Source of the DNA: Coprinellus micaceus
Taxonomy: Eukaryota > Basidiomycota > Agaricomycetes > Agaricales > Psathyrellaceae
DNA length: 64,000 nt
Assembly (NCBI GenBank): GCA_951394405.1
Contig: OX596345.1
Coordinates: 744,001 to 808,000, forward strand
Direction: 5' to 3'
Numbering within the stretch: position 1 is the stretch's first letter; each line of letters begins with the position of its first letter. The position numbers and the translations under genes are program-made. The notes beneath the pieces are model-generated. The model was not told where the DNA came from. It was given only the letters and a program-made list of their open reading frames with translations, and did no database searches. Positions 21,381-33,287 of the stretch are shown here, piece after piece.

Positions 21381-23759
21381 ATGTCTAACAGCAATGGACC
21401 CGATAATGGACGCCAGTCGTCTTCTGGACCAGAGCGGCCTGCGAAGTCGATCTCTCAGCGCGTCAAGAACGCGTTCAGCGCCCTCGGTCGCTTCAGCCCG
21501 AGGCGTCGATCATGTAGCATTCAAGTTCAAGCCGACCCCAGCTCAGAGGATGACCCTAGGTGAGTCTCACAGCTTGTTGAGATTGCCTTGCTCCGCTAAC
21601 GGGTTCCATAAAGCGTCTCCGATCTCGAGGTTGAGATTTACTTGTCCACCAACAGTTCCTCAACTAGCACAACTTCCGACGACGATCTTGCAAGCCCTGA
21701 GCCGACCGAGCCCATTCTCCTCAATCAGGACTCTGAAGACGTTCCTCCGATAGCTCAACTTCCTGCCTTCCCTCACACTTCCCCTTCCTCCTCTCAAGAG
21801 ATCGTTCTCAGCCACCATGCCATCTCCTCCTTCTCCGCCTCCGCCTCCAACACTCCTCCTACACCTCCCCCTCTCCCCGTCCTCTATCCTACCAATCCCC
21901 GCTCGTACGGGGCGTTCAAGAAGGACAGAGCTCCCCAACTCCCTAATGGATATCGTGGGGTACTGGCTCGCCTTCCTCCCGGTTTCCAGAGGACTACGCC
22001 GGGGGGCCTCGTGAGGCAATATGCCTACGATGACATTGAGGATCGTATGCAGGGCCATGGGTTGAGAAGGGAGTTTGCTGTGCACGAGGATGCTCATCCT
22101 GGACTTCGTTCTCCCTTCCGAGAGGAGTGGTGGGTGTACACGCATATCCGCAGGGTAGAGCGCGGTGAAGATGGTGGAGACAGCTCCGACTTTGACGATG
22201 GCTCATCTTCATCTGGATCCGGCGCTGATTCCTCTGCTTCTCGCTCGAGGCCTCGACATGTTGCGCCGTCCCCACCCTCATCTCGAAATCGTCGACCCCC
22301 AACTCCAGGACCGTCCTCTTCAGGACGTTCTCATACCGTGAACGATAGGGATTCCCAGAACCCCAGGGCAGCTGCGCGTCACCACCGCCAGTACACCCCG
22401 TACTCCCCCCGTCAGGCTTCCCCGTCGTACCCATCTCCGTCCATCTACCGCAGCCCCAACCCGGGCTTCATGCGCTCCCGCGTCGGGGGTTTTCGGGAGC
22501 GAGGATCGCCTCTTGCAGGCAGCGTTGACGAGGACAGCGACATGGACGAGTCTGATGACGAACTTGGGGCGACGAACGAAGGAGCCCAGTTAGTGGGTGG
22601 ACCCTCTCAAAATCCACAGCCCTTAATACCCCATTGGCTCCTGCGTGACACCGACAGGATGTTCACAACGATCTCAGAGGTTGAAGAGCCGATCTTACGC
22701 GAAGCTTCTCCAATTACGTTGCTGGGCACCATAGACGATATCGACAGCGCCCGTGCCCTCCCCGTCTTCTCTGCCTATTCCAACCCTTACCCCCCGCCAT
22801 GGTCGACAACCACCGCCCACCACCCCCCGCCTAGACCTCATGTCGTCTTCTTCTACCCTGACATCCAGCATCCCGATCACTCGAGCATCATGCTGAAGGA
22901 CCTAGAGAGTAACGACGACCTTCCGTTCAGTGACTTGACGCTTCCCCCAATCCGAACCGACACGTCCGCCGGTGCCGGTCCTTCCCAGGAGCGACTCCCT
23001 TCGCTATTCTACCCCGACGTCCCTAAGCTCTCCGAGTACCATCATGTTCCCCGACGGGTCCTCAATCGGATATGCCCTCTCCCCGAACCCTACATCTCCC
23101 GCGGCAAAGACTCTGGCCCTCCAAACTACGTCCTAGACCGCATCCCACCTTCCCAAGTATCTTACCCTCCTCCACCTGCCCCTCTGCCATCATACCCACC
23201 TTCCCCTCCACCTCGGTTTTACAACAGCGCCTCCAGGAACTTTATTGTGTCTGGAGGTGCACTTGGCTTGACGGGTTGCAGGAGGCGTAGGTTCGAGGAA
23301 GATGAGCTTGAGCCGTTGCCATGTCATGAGAGGGAGGACTACTTGATCTCTGAGCAGAGGCCGGCGAAGAGGCAGAAGTTTGAGCATATCCCCGTCGAGA
23401 AGAGGGTTGAGGGGGGACTGGTGTTCGTGTCCGAGCAGCCGTTTGATGTAGTGGGTTCGATATCGAGCGCTGCTGGTCCCTCTGGTCCCTCTCTCGCCTC
23501 ACGCCCTGCCCCATCCCATTCGGTGTCTAGCGTCGCTGGGCCCTCTCGCCGGCTTCTCCCGTCGCAGCGGTCTTCGCCTTACCCCCCTCCCTCATCTTCC
23601 GAGTCGACTCCTTTAAGAAGGAGTGCGCGTATCTCTGCGGCCAAGGCCAAGGAGGGCGGGGCCAACAGGGAGGATGACGAAGTCGATGGGGAAGACGTCA
23701 TACCCAAACGAAAGGGCAAGGGCAAGAGGAAGGGCCTCAGTAGAGGGACAATCGAATAG
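21381..23759 (+). CDS. Ser/Pro-rich disordered protein
   Basis: Two exons, 21381-21559 and 21614-23759 (774 residues), with intron phase 2. The start is MSNSNGPDNGRQ. The protein is mostly predicted disorder: serine runs, PPPP blocks (YPPPPAPLPSYPPSPPPRFY), several 'FYPD' repeats (FFYPDIQHPD, LFYPDVPKLSEY) and scattered Asp/Glu-Ser clusters. Near the N-terminus KSISQRVKNAFSALGRFSPR looks like a short amphipathic or basic helix. The C-terminus is strongly basic (KRKGKGKRKG), a likely nuclear localisation signal. I do not recognise a family. The long uninterrupted exon and consistent codon use make a real gene likely. Confidence 0.65.
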
Positions 23760-23993
23760 TTTGAGCAACGGCAGATCCTCGTTCACGACACTAGACATTA
23801 ACCCATTCTTTCTTCTTGCATCGCATTGTACATGATCCGGGTTCTCTATTCTGTATTTCTAGATATGCATCGTCCTTTAAAGTGTCTCCGTAGATCCAGT
23901 TCCAGAATTCCTGGTATATCCAGATAAATAAAAGGGGTCCATCCTCGAGACTCGCCCTCCAAACTGCGTGATACCTAAGTTCCGCCTCACCGC

Positions 23994-25340
23994 TCAGATC
24001 TCCGACTCCGCGTACGCAGCTGCAGGGTAGTCGGTATAGCCAACGTCCCACTTCTCGGGGTCCTCCCCAGTACCGATCTGCATGGCAGGGAAGTTCGGGA
24101 CGTTGTCCAACGCCTTACCGTACTTGAACCTCTTCCCGAGGTCAGGGAAGAGGAGGGACGGCATCCCAAACGCACCCCCATCAATCTTGCCCTCCTCAAT
24201 CAACTTCGCCGCCTCCTCCGCCTGCACTCCCGAGTTCAGGAAGACCTTGGTATCGGGGTTGGTAATATAAGAGCGATATGACTCGAGGGTGTCGTGGATA
24301 ATGGCGCGCTTCTTGCCGTCGTACTCGGCGTCGAGGTAGGGGGAGTACCGCATGATGGTGATGTAGGAGAGAGGGAGCTTGGAGGTCTCGGTGAGGAGGT
24401 ACCTGAAAGTCTCGAGGGTTTCTTCAAGAGGCATGCCCATGTCGTTGTACCCTCCGGCGGGGCTCAATTTGATTGCAACGTTGTTTCCGAAGACGGAGAC
24501 CAGGGCCTTGAGGACTTCGAGAGGGAAGCGGGTGCGGTTCTCGACGCTGCCGCCCCATTTGTCGGTGCGCTGGTTGGAGCCGCTGTCCATGAATTGGGAG
24601 ACAAGGTACCCGTTTGCGCCGTGCACTGCGAGGGACGCTCAGTATGTGGTCTCGGATTAGGAACTAAAGAAAATAACATACACTCAACACCGTCAAAGCC
24701 AGCCTCCTTGGCGTTAATGGCGGCCTGCCTGAACTGCTCGATGACGGAGGCGGGGTCCTCGATAGCGGTAGGAGTGACGTAGCCAGGTTCACCAGGGAGG
24801 AACCTGAACTTGCCTCCACGAGCGGAGATCGCGGACGGCGCGTAGACGGGCTGGGAGCACCAAGAAATTAATATGCGTGGAGATCTGGCACTGTAATATG
24901 TTACTTACGATACCCGCGAGCTTCTGCTGAGGTGCGTCAGGGTGCGAGACGCGACCGAGGTGCCAAAGCTGGGCGTAGACAAAGCTGCCGTTGGCATGGA
25001 TAGCGTCCGTGACCTTCTTCCAGCCAGCGACTTGCTCGGCATTCCAGATGCCAGGAGCGGCCTCCCACTCAGTACTAAACAAGGGAGACCAATCAGCCCG
25101 ATGTCTTTATGTGTACGAAATCGCAACGTACCCTTGACGAGTGATCAAGACACCTTCGGTGACGATGAGGCCAGTTCCTCCTCGAGCACGTTGGGCGTAG
25201 TACTCTGCCATAAGCTCGGAAGGCACAGTCTTGATAGACCTGTTCCTGGTTAAGGCAGTCATCTGGATCCTGTTAGGGATGACGACGTCGCCCAACTTGA
25301 GGGGGTTGAAGAGGGCCTTCGTTGCTGCGACGACGGACAT
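23994..25340 (-). CDS. Old Yellow Enzyme family NADPH dehydrogenase
   Basis: FMN-dependent ene-reductase, soluble TIM-barrel, that reduces activated C=C bonds such as those in enones or oxidised lipids. Four exons: 25340-25132, 25074-24909, 24850-24682 and 24625-23994 (391 residues). Motifs: [20 protein letters not shown] (N-terminal barrel start), [24 protein letters not shown], the His-Asn-type active-site segment with [33 protein letters not shown] (the most conserved OYE block), [15 protein letters not shown], and [13 protein letters not shown] near the FMN phosphate. The codon at the exon 3/4 junction gives GVELHGANG, matching the family. The C-terminal [11 protein letters not shown] is typical of fungal OYEs. 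Substrate unknown. Confidence 0.93.
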
Positions 25341-26566
25341 TGCGAGCTGAGAGAGTTGGATTGTTGGTTAAGGGGGGGGTAGGATGTTTTGAGCGGTGTT
25401 TTCTGGGTCGGAAAAGGCCATGAAAGTCCCTTTTATACGCGCCATGGTGGTTGCGCGGAGAGTTCTGGCAGAAGTACGCGTACATAGCTCAGTAAGAGCC
25501 TGACAAACGTAACTGGGATCCCCGAACCGGCGAATTGTCACCACGTCAGATGTGTTGTGTCAGAGTGATTGGATCAATGTGGGGCTCACTGCGAGGACGT
25601 CCTTCAACCGGATAACTGGCATCCTTGGTCGCCTCCCATCCTGGAATCGTCAAGTCAGCATACGGGATCCTTCTGGTCTTCGTGCCGACTCACGATCAAA
25701 AATGCGGCTTATAAAGGACGGGAAAGGCTGAGAACTTCAACTTGAAGTGCGCCAAATCTCGGTTTTCTGGTCCTTTTCCCGTCATCGGATGGTGTTCACC
25801 TACCCGAGAAAACCGAGGGAATGTAGGGGTTTTCATCGCTGTGTGTGGGCCTCTGTATTCAAGGAACTTCAAGCTGCCGTCGCAGTTCGATGGTTAGTCA
25901 AGTACCACGAGAAACAGGGCGCATCTCCGAATCGACCCGGTTGTCTCGACCCGGTCATTTTTTCTTGCGCCGTACCACGAAACATAATATCCCAACGAGA
26001 TTTGGGGCGAGTTTCTGGGAGATGGAGCTGCGACAGAAGGCAAATTGTTGCCAGTGGTCCTACCAGTCCCGTTCGTCACGGGCGCCTAAACCTGCGATAA
26101 CCGTTTGTATTCAGAGCCGGTCGCTGAGCCGCGCCTCCACACGCAAGGAAACCATATCCCCGACACCCCTTATCCCTGTTTGTTGAATAGGTCTGAGGTA
26201 GGAGGCAACGTTGGTCGGGTTCGTTGATTCATAGCGTCAACGCGACACTCACTTGGACTCATTTCACCCAAATGTCGCGACGCATCGCCTCGTCTCCAAT
26301 ATATATATTTGACAGTAAGTCAGCCGGGCAACGTGGAATACGCATAGTTGATAACAAATGACAAGGCATATAGGAAAAGGTTGGCCACCCAACTTCAATC
26401 GTGATATAGCGACGATCGTTAACTCTCCCCACCTTCCACGCAGACAACCCCCTTCTAGGCCCCCTGAAACACTCCTCCACGACTCGACCTTTCAATGAAT
26501 AGCACATCCTTCTTCGCCTCGCTGACGTCGCAGTGATCGATAACCACCCTCCGGGATGGGAGCACG
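25341..26566. other. intergenic, no gene seen
   Basis: 1.2 kb between the 5' end of the OYE gene and the 3' end of the membrane-protein gene. Open frames on both strands (longest about 117 codons at 25747) have no recognisable content. A short AT run (ATATATAT) lies near 26299. Confidence 0.45.
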
Positions 26567-29500
26567 CTAGACAAGGGACTGCCCCTCGGCCAGGGCTGGG
26601 TGCAGAATTTCCCCTGCTACAGACTGTTGGTTGGAACTATTGGAGAGGAAGGTGGCAGTTGCTCCCTGAATAGGGGGTGCCATGTTGACGGCCGCGACAA
26701 ACGCCCGCGCAGCGTCAGGAGTCCTGAAGGTGATCCAGGCGTAGAAGTCCTCCATTCTCGTCGCGGACACCACATCCGGACCACGGACAGAGTCTACCCC
26801 CAAGTTGTCCACCAGCTCGCGAGTTTTTGCGAAGTCTAAGTGGCAGTGGGGGCCATATTTGACCATGCAGCTTTCCGTGGTGGGGTCGTGTGTGTCCTGC
26901 AGCTGGAGTATCGAGGCGCAAGCATTACTGCTGTAGACCGGGTACTCCGACCTTGCTGCAGCGCCCATGCCACGTATCGGTCGTAGCCTCCTTCGAGCCT
27001 GGTCGAACAGCCCTTTCGCTATGCGCGCCACCCATAAAGCCCCTCTTCCCATCGCGACCCAAGTTGCACCCATAGACCTAATCATTGTCCGGGCCACCCT
27101 CCTTGCCATTGTAGTTCCTTCCATCACCTTGTAGGCTGCACCCCTCGCCATCTTCTCGTACGGCTCTTCTGCGTAGTACAAGCTGGACACAACCCATCCC
27201 AAGAAAATCGCAAAGAAAACGCAGAAACCGACAACGAGTCCGATCATCAAGTCGTCTTGGCCCTGGAACCACATAATGACGAAAGATCCGAAGAATCCTA
27301 AAAGGCTAGTAACATGGTCAGTAAACCCGACTTCCAGATCAGTAAGACTAAGACTAAGACTAAGTTAGGGATTCTGACGTACGACCAGATAACGAGCCCA
27401 AACGGCGTTCCATACATTAAGTCTAGTGCTTCTAAACCCCATCGACTCTCGCTGCGGACTCCAACGAGCCTGTCTCTATGACTGTGGCGGCTCAAGATCA
27501 ACAGGACGAGACTAGACGCGATCGTGCCCAAACTCGCTAGGATCGAAAAATAGCTGGAACGTTGAGCTGCAGTCTTGGAGTTCTGGCCCGTTGATGCTTC
27601 GTCGACACTCTGGATAGCCAGGAACGATACGTTGGCGCTAAGGAGTACTGTCCCCTGGAAAGCACAGTGCGTCAAAAGAGCGTTCCAGGAGGTTTTGTGA
27701 ACAAACCCACGTAGAGGGCGACATCTCTCCATTCTGCCACCATTTCCCGCATATATTCCGCCAAACGCTTCCTATCGACGACTTGGTCGAGGGCTATCTC
27801 TCGCAGCCTGTTCGCATGGACCTGCGGGCCTCCGAACATGGCGAGCGTGACCGCGTACATGACGGGTGAGTTGCGATACCGGTCCATTTCCAGGGGACTG
27901 GGCTCTGGATCCGCGTTCACACAGATCATCTCGTCGCCGTCCTGCTTTGGGAAGAAAATGGCAGGCAGGAACCGTTGGTACCATGGACGGTTCTCGTTCA
28001 GCCCACCCACGGCATCGGATCGCCTGGCCCACTTCTTGCGGCGCTGTTGGGAGTAGTAAATGGATTGTGTTGAATCCAGCCTCACTCCCCGTTCTCCGTA
28101 CAAATTCAGGAACCTTTCGTGGGCTAGTGGCCGCGATGAGTATCTCCCTATGGTCGTGCTTGGGACTTAAGGTAGTATTCATTGACTGTCTACTAACGTC
28201 ACATGACTGTGACATTGCCGTGACACTTCCTCTATAACAGGAAGTAAAGAATCGGAAAATGCATACTTTATTCTCCTGGTCGTTTTCCCAGAATCGGCTT
28301 CCATAGATCTGTGAGAAACATTTCAAAAGGCTGCTCTATCAAATTTCGTGAAGATCGAGGGACATGGCGCGAAGTAGATCCCAAAACAAGATTTGTCACA
28401 CCTTTTGAGGGGGGAAACACCAGCAACCCACATCCTGTGGTTCCTGGTGAAGAGCCAACACTCAGATGCCCTTTATGATAGACAAGAATTGGTGTGGACA
28501 CCAGTTGGGCACTCCCTACACCGCGGACGTGTCGTGACGCGTAAATTGGCGTGTATCAGGGGTGTTTCGGATGAAAATTGTATCTCCTTCGCCAGTTTGG
28601 CCCCGATTGTTCTGAAAGTCTCCCCGAATGGTCAAATCAAGATTCAGGACGGATCTATGGAGGCCAATTTGAGATATCTATCGCAGGAAATATGTTTATG
28701 TAGTTTCTCGGATTTTACTGGCGAATTACTACCCGATATGGACGTGTCACACAGGTCACGTGACGTTCGTAGACAGTCAATGAGTACTACCTTACAGAGA
28801 TCACCAACTATCCGACCTAAACGCAGGTATCAGCCATCCAGATGGCCTCAAGGTCACCGTCGAACACAGCACTCACAGATTGTTCTGCGTTCCCCCACAC
28901 ACTTTTTCCGTTGGCTGGGTGCCTTTCGTCCATGGCAGCATATGATCTCCTGCGCATGCTTCAGATCCTCCAGGCTATACGTGTTCACAGCGCTTGTGTT
29001 AGATGTCAACACATCTATTGGCCATCATTCAGCGGCTATACCGAAAGGGGGGACGCACGCACCTCCGAACGTGAAACTAATCATGTCGCTCATCTCCTCC
29101 AGGTCGGTTTGTGTAAACTCGTACAGGTGAGGGAAGCATTCAACGTGCTTCCAGTATTGACTTGTCATCTCTAGCCCAATGGACGAGAACGTGTGGTTGA
29201 TGCGGACCTCCCCCACACACCAGCTGAAGTCATACTTATCAAGCCAGAAAAGGCGGCGCTCCGGATGATGTACGAAGTAGTAGCCGAAATTTCCACTCAG
29301 CCTTGCATCAAGGACTAGAACAACAGGCGCGGCCTCCTGAAAGTAGCCCCATTTCTCTCCAGGAGGGCTCGCTTGTTTGGAATCTCCCGAGGCTTCGCCA
29401 GCGGTGAAGTCGAGACCGTTCCTTTTCATAAAGAGGAATATATCTTCCATATATTGCTTCACCTGGCCAAGGATCTCGCTATCGTAGATCCACGCTTCTG

Positions 29501-29993
29501 TGATCACAGGGACCGGCTAAAAATATTCCGTTAGCGTCTTTCAAGTGGAAACGGAAATAGTGGAACTTGCTGAATCAGGATCATCGTAGCAGAAGTATCT
29601 CGTGCCCTCGGGGTGGACATATACGGTCCATCCCTTATCCTGCAATGAGGGGCTAGCGAACGATGTGGCAAGCCCCGAATCTATTATGCTCCTGTTTTCC
29701 CAGTACTCAGTGTTGACAGGACTGCCAAGCCGGTGGTTAGATATCTCACCCAGGGACGAGAGGTCGTAACCCTGCGGTACCACTCACTACGTATAGCCCC
29801 TCCCGTATCGCTCAGAATCTTGTATGTCGATTGCAGACAGGCCTTCTATCTCACCCCCCATAGATAATCCGCCAGTAAATAGTCGATCGTACGCCGAAGA
29901 CACGGACCTGCCAAGCTGCGGGACTTCAAGTTCGCCGTCGGGGCAATGCGTGAGCCTGTCTCCCGCAAGTACACCATCAAGGCTGCCGCTCAT
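26567..29993 (-). CDS. multi-pass membrane protein with WW-like motif
   Basis: Seven exons with matching phases: 29993-29788, 29721-29571, 29516-29059, 28974-28877, 28147-27711, 27654-27383 and 27305-26567 (786 residues). The family is common and expanded in agaricomycetes. Order: disordered start, SERYGRGYT, a WW-like segment DKGWTVYVHPEGTRYFCY, a beta-rich middle (GYYFVHHPERRLFWLD; SQYWKHVECFPHLYEFT), LAHERFLNLYGERGVRLD, then four membrane helices (TVLLSANVSFLAIQSV; YFSILASLGTIASSLVLLIL; GTPFGLVIWSLLGFFGSF; MIGLVVGFCVFFAIFLGW). A C-terminal part after the last helix resembles an RRM-like fold (DFYAWITFRTPDAARAFV). Intron 2 (29517-29570) is a GC-AG intron, and intron 4 holds a 623-bp TIR element. 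The frame stays open to about 30290 with no ATG, so a further 5' exon is likely and the start at 29993 is provisional. Confidence 0.72.
28170..28792. mobile_element. non-autonomous TIR element (MITE-like)
   Basis: 623-bp element bounded by inverted repeats of about 38 bp with three mismatches, both beginning AGGTAGTA and continuing TCATTGACTGTCTAC. It is flanked on each side by TA (28168-28169 and 28793-28794), consistent with a TA target-site duplication as made by Tc1/mariner-type transposases. The inside has no transposase-like frame, so it would depend on an element elsewhere. It lies wholly in intron 4 of the membrane-protein gene; removing the element and one TA leaves a 104-nt intron with normal GTGAGT and CATAG ends. 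Confidence 0.82.
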
Positions 29994-31554
29994 CGGCGAA
30001 GCAGCAGCAGAACGATCATCGTCGGCCACTGTCCCTCTCAGGCAGTTTGAGAAGGATCCGATTGGGAAAGCAGCACGAGCGTTATTTTGATCGTCAAAAT
30101 GAGTGGATTCCTGTGCATTGAGAGGCGGGGAAGCGTTGGGATCTCTAGCTCTGCTTGGCTTGGGAGGCTCTGGACCAAAGGTTATCGATTTCTGCCTACA
30201 AGGGTTGTGTCCGGTGCCGTGAAGGATATTTATTTCGTCGACCGTGTCACGAACTTCCGCCTCGTTGTTGGCTATGGTATCTTGATACGTTCAACTGGGC
30301 GGAGGGTGGAACATCATGGCGGGCTTGATGGCTTAAGGAAGATGAAGGTGTGAGCTGAAGGAAAGGCCTAGTATGTACAAGCTTATCGGTACGAGTCGTG
30401 GACTTAAGGCGGGTGCGTGGTCCCATCCTCTGGTACCTTCTGCACTGCTTCAGTGCGGAGTTCTGGAAAAGGAGTGCAGATTACGGGGTGCTTTACAGCA
30501 TTTATACCAAAAGTGGTTAGGATAACTTCAAGTTCCAGACCGGTTTTCATTTCGGTGAACGGTGGAACCTAACAGGAGGATGGACGCTTCAATCCGTCAG
30601 TTCGTCCCTAGTCTGATTTCGCACAGCTGGTTCTACCTTTGAGCCGCGACATTAAGTTTCTCGCTGACGTTTCCCAGAACTATGTGGATGACTCAGCAAG
30701 GAAAGGAAAGGAAAGGAAAGGAAAGGAAAGAGGTGTCAGTGCAAGGCCCTATCGCTATGAACCGTGGTATTAAAACAGATGGAACGTGCAGCCCTCGTGT
30801 CTTGAGCTGCGCCCCTTCAACGTGTTTCCTAAAGCCCTCGACGCAAAGCGTGGGCATATACAGCAACCTGCCCAAAGACAAGTAGGGAGGACGGGCGCTT
30901 AACCGAGTTGACCACTGGGCGCACGGACAGAATGCCCCAACAACCCCGTCTCTCTCACACAAATGTGCCTCGAGAAGCTCCAACTTACACGTAGGTCGTA
31001 ATTTGCTCTCGGGCTGTTTCGTTTCTGTCGAGTAGACCTCACTCAGCCAACGCGACAACCAAATTCCGAGGCCATATGCCTCGGGTACTTGTCCACCGCT
31101 GGAAAAGTGCCAAGCTTTTCCCTGATTGCGACCATGTGACGTGTGACCGTGAGACCGCGTTGCTATTTTTGATTGTACTGGTTATATCCACCAATCCAAG
31201 CGTCTACTCTCCTACCTGCTACCTGTCTCTTGAGTATGAACTGCTCTCGTCTCTTGAACCTTTTCTCTGCATCGAACTTCATGCTAAACGGTATCAATCA
31301 ACGGTATGAATCTACAGTATGAATCTACGCCCCGTCCCTCCGAATATGTCAAGGTCCTTGTCCCGCCTTCACGTCTTCTTCTCCCCACCCGTTCATCCCA
31401 CAACCTCTCTCTGTCATGCCAGTATTGAATTGTCTCTCTACGAACCTTTGTCGCTTACTCCAAAGTACCGTAAAATTCCCCCTGTTCAAATATCACGATA
31501 TTATACTTGCGTCGTTCCGCTAAACGTTTTCCTCTCTCTACTTCTACGCTTTCT
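29994..31554. other. intergenic, possible 5' exon of membrane gene
   Basis: 1.56 kb with no gene I can support. The first 300 bp continue the open minus-strand frame of the membrane-protein gene without a start codon and may be part of its first exon. A pentanucleotide repeat lies at 30698-30731. Near 31302-31330 the word GTATGAATCTAC occurs twice in tandem. Confidence 0.45.
30698..30731. repeat. AGGAA pentanucleotide microsatellite
   Basis: Six to seven uninterrupted AGGAA/GGAAA units. No link to a gene feature is seen; likely polymorphic between strains. Confidence 0.95.
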
Positions 31555-32316
31555 TTACATATACCGTCCGATTCGCTCCTCAGTAACCTGTCTGACCTTC
31601 TTCTCACTCCCATCGTACACATACGCCCTTCCGTCGCCTTCCCCCTGCACGACGATGGTCGCCCCTCGGTCTTTCCAACACATCTTCAGCCGTTCTGTGT
31701 CCCGTTGCCCCAACCGCCAACTGAAGATCCTTCCCGCCGGTTTGAAGACATCGCCTCGTTTGAACGTCATGAAAAGCCCGTCATCCCACATGCGCGCACC
31801 ACTCGCACATGCTACACATGTTGCTGAACCCTCCTTATGCAAGACCCCGCAATTGTCCTCGATCTTGAACCCGCGTCGTTCGTACTTCGCAATGGCGCGC
31901 TTCTCCCGATCTCGCTCATTCCTATCCCACTCGATGATACCGCTCGCCCGGTTAACGACTCCTGGCCAAATAGTAAGTCGACCGTCCCCCTCTTTGCGCC
32001 GTCACTCACCTAGGTTCTTCAGCGTCCACTCCGGATAGTAACAAATCAGCCCCTTCGAGGTGACTGCGTTCATGACCGGCGTCGAGTGGAAACAGAAGAT
32101 TGGTGCTTCAGCGCAGGGGAGAATCGACTCGATCACGTTGATCTTAGGTCCATTGTCTCCCCCCTTGCGCAACAAAACCACGTTCTTGATAACGTGCTTC
32201 GCGTACGGCTTCTCCTCCAGCCACATCTCCATCCCCAACGTCCCTCCCGTCTCGGTGCCCTGCCCAACGTCGCTCGCTACCTCCGATGGTACATACTCGC
32301 TGCCCTCGGACTCGCT

Positions 32317-32699
32317 TGTTGGAAGACAATGCTCATGTCAACTCTATCTCTACAAAGAATACCTCTATTTCGAACGTTTTACTTATCTTCTATTGTTCTA
32401 CAGAGAACAACAACAACCTTGTATTATTCCCATTATACTCGCACTTATTGTTCTCTTATCTCCACCTTATCTCCATTCACTGCTATTGTTCTCTACTTAT
32501 GGAACATCTATTGTTCTTTCTTATTGTTCCACATATAGGTTATCTATTGTTCTCCACAGTATATAGTCCACACTGTAAGTGGGTGAGTCCCCATCGAACT
32601 CTCCCCACTTACAGGTGCGTATCTTGTATACTCTACTTACTTTCAATCTAACATCGAACTCTCCCCACTTACAGTGGGTCATACTTGCATCATTCTACA
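32317..32699 (+). repeat. copia 5' LTR
   Basis: 383 bp, TG...CA ends. AT-rich with repeated CTATTGTTCT-type words. Near its 3' end a 23-bp word ending CCCCACTTACAG occurs twice (32592-32614 and 32652-32674) and the inverted partner CTGTAAGTGGG lies at 32573-32583. Confidence 0.95.
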
Positions 32700-32700
32700 A

Positions 32701-32711
32701 GTTATGAGCCC
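32701..32711 (+). other. copia primer-binding site (half-tRNA type)
   Basis: GTTATGAGCCC, one base after the 5' LTR, is complementary to the anticodon arm of eukaryotic initiator tRNA-Met (GGGCUCAUAAC). Classical copia elements prime from a cleaved initiator tRNA at this internal position rather than from the tRNA 3' end. Confidence 0.7.
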
Positions 32712-33287
32712 CGGGCTCCTCTGATCACGCCATCCGTTATCAGACACCGCGGTAACCGCTCCACTGCCCCTCGATCGCCCATAGCCTACGGCCTCTTCTC
32801 GTGTGATATCTCCACCTGAAGCCTATCTCCCTTCACATTCTCACTATCTTCATTTTCGCTATTTACGTTTCGCTACTTACATTCCACTACCCCTCCTGAT
32901 ACTCAGGAGTACGTATCAACTTCCATTACCACCTTCTACCCCGCGGCAAGCGTTCCCACTACGGGAAAGAAGCTATCAGGAAGTCCACAGACGCTTATCG
33001 TCTGCAGAATTAGAGTAGCGATCCTTCTTTGAGAGGCCTGATTCGGTTGGACTGGGGAAACGACGCAACGGTAGCGCTCCCTCCATCCAAACGCTTTCAG
33101 TAACCGGTACTCAAAGTGACAGCGGGGTTCCCTCTGCGGATCTTAGTGTAAAACTTCAACTCCTTTTTAGGATATCTACGTATTGGTCCGTTTTACCTAC
33201 AAAATCACGGGCACTTTACCTATCACCTATCTCTTATCGTTTCGTACCTATCATTTTATCCTCTCCCATTCTTTATCACCTACCATC

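Noticed and set aside
27772..28326. Minus-strand frame that runs from the TIR element into the membrane gene
   Set aside because: It crosses the element boundary and a well supported acceptor at 28148; the other frame matches the family.
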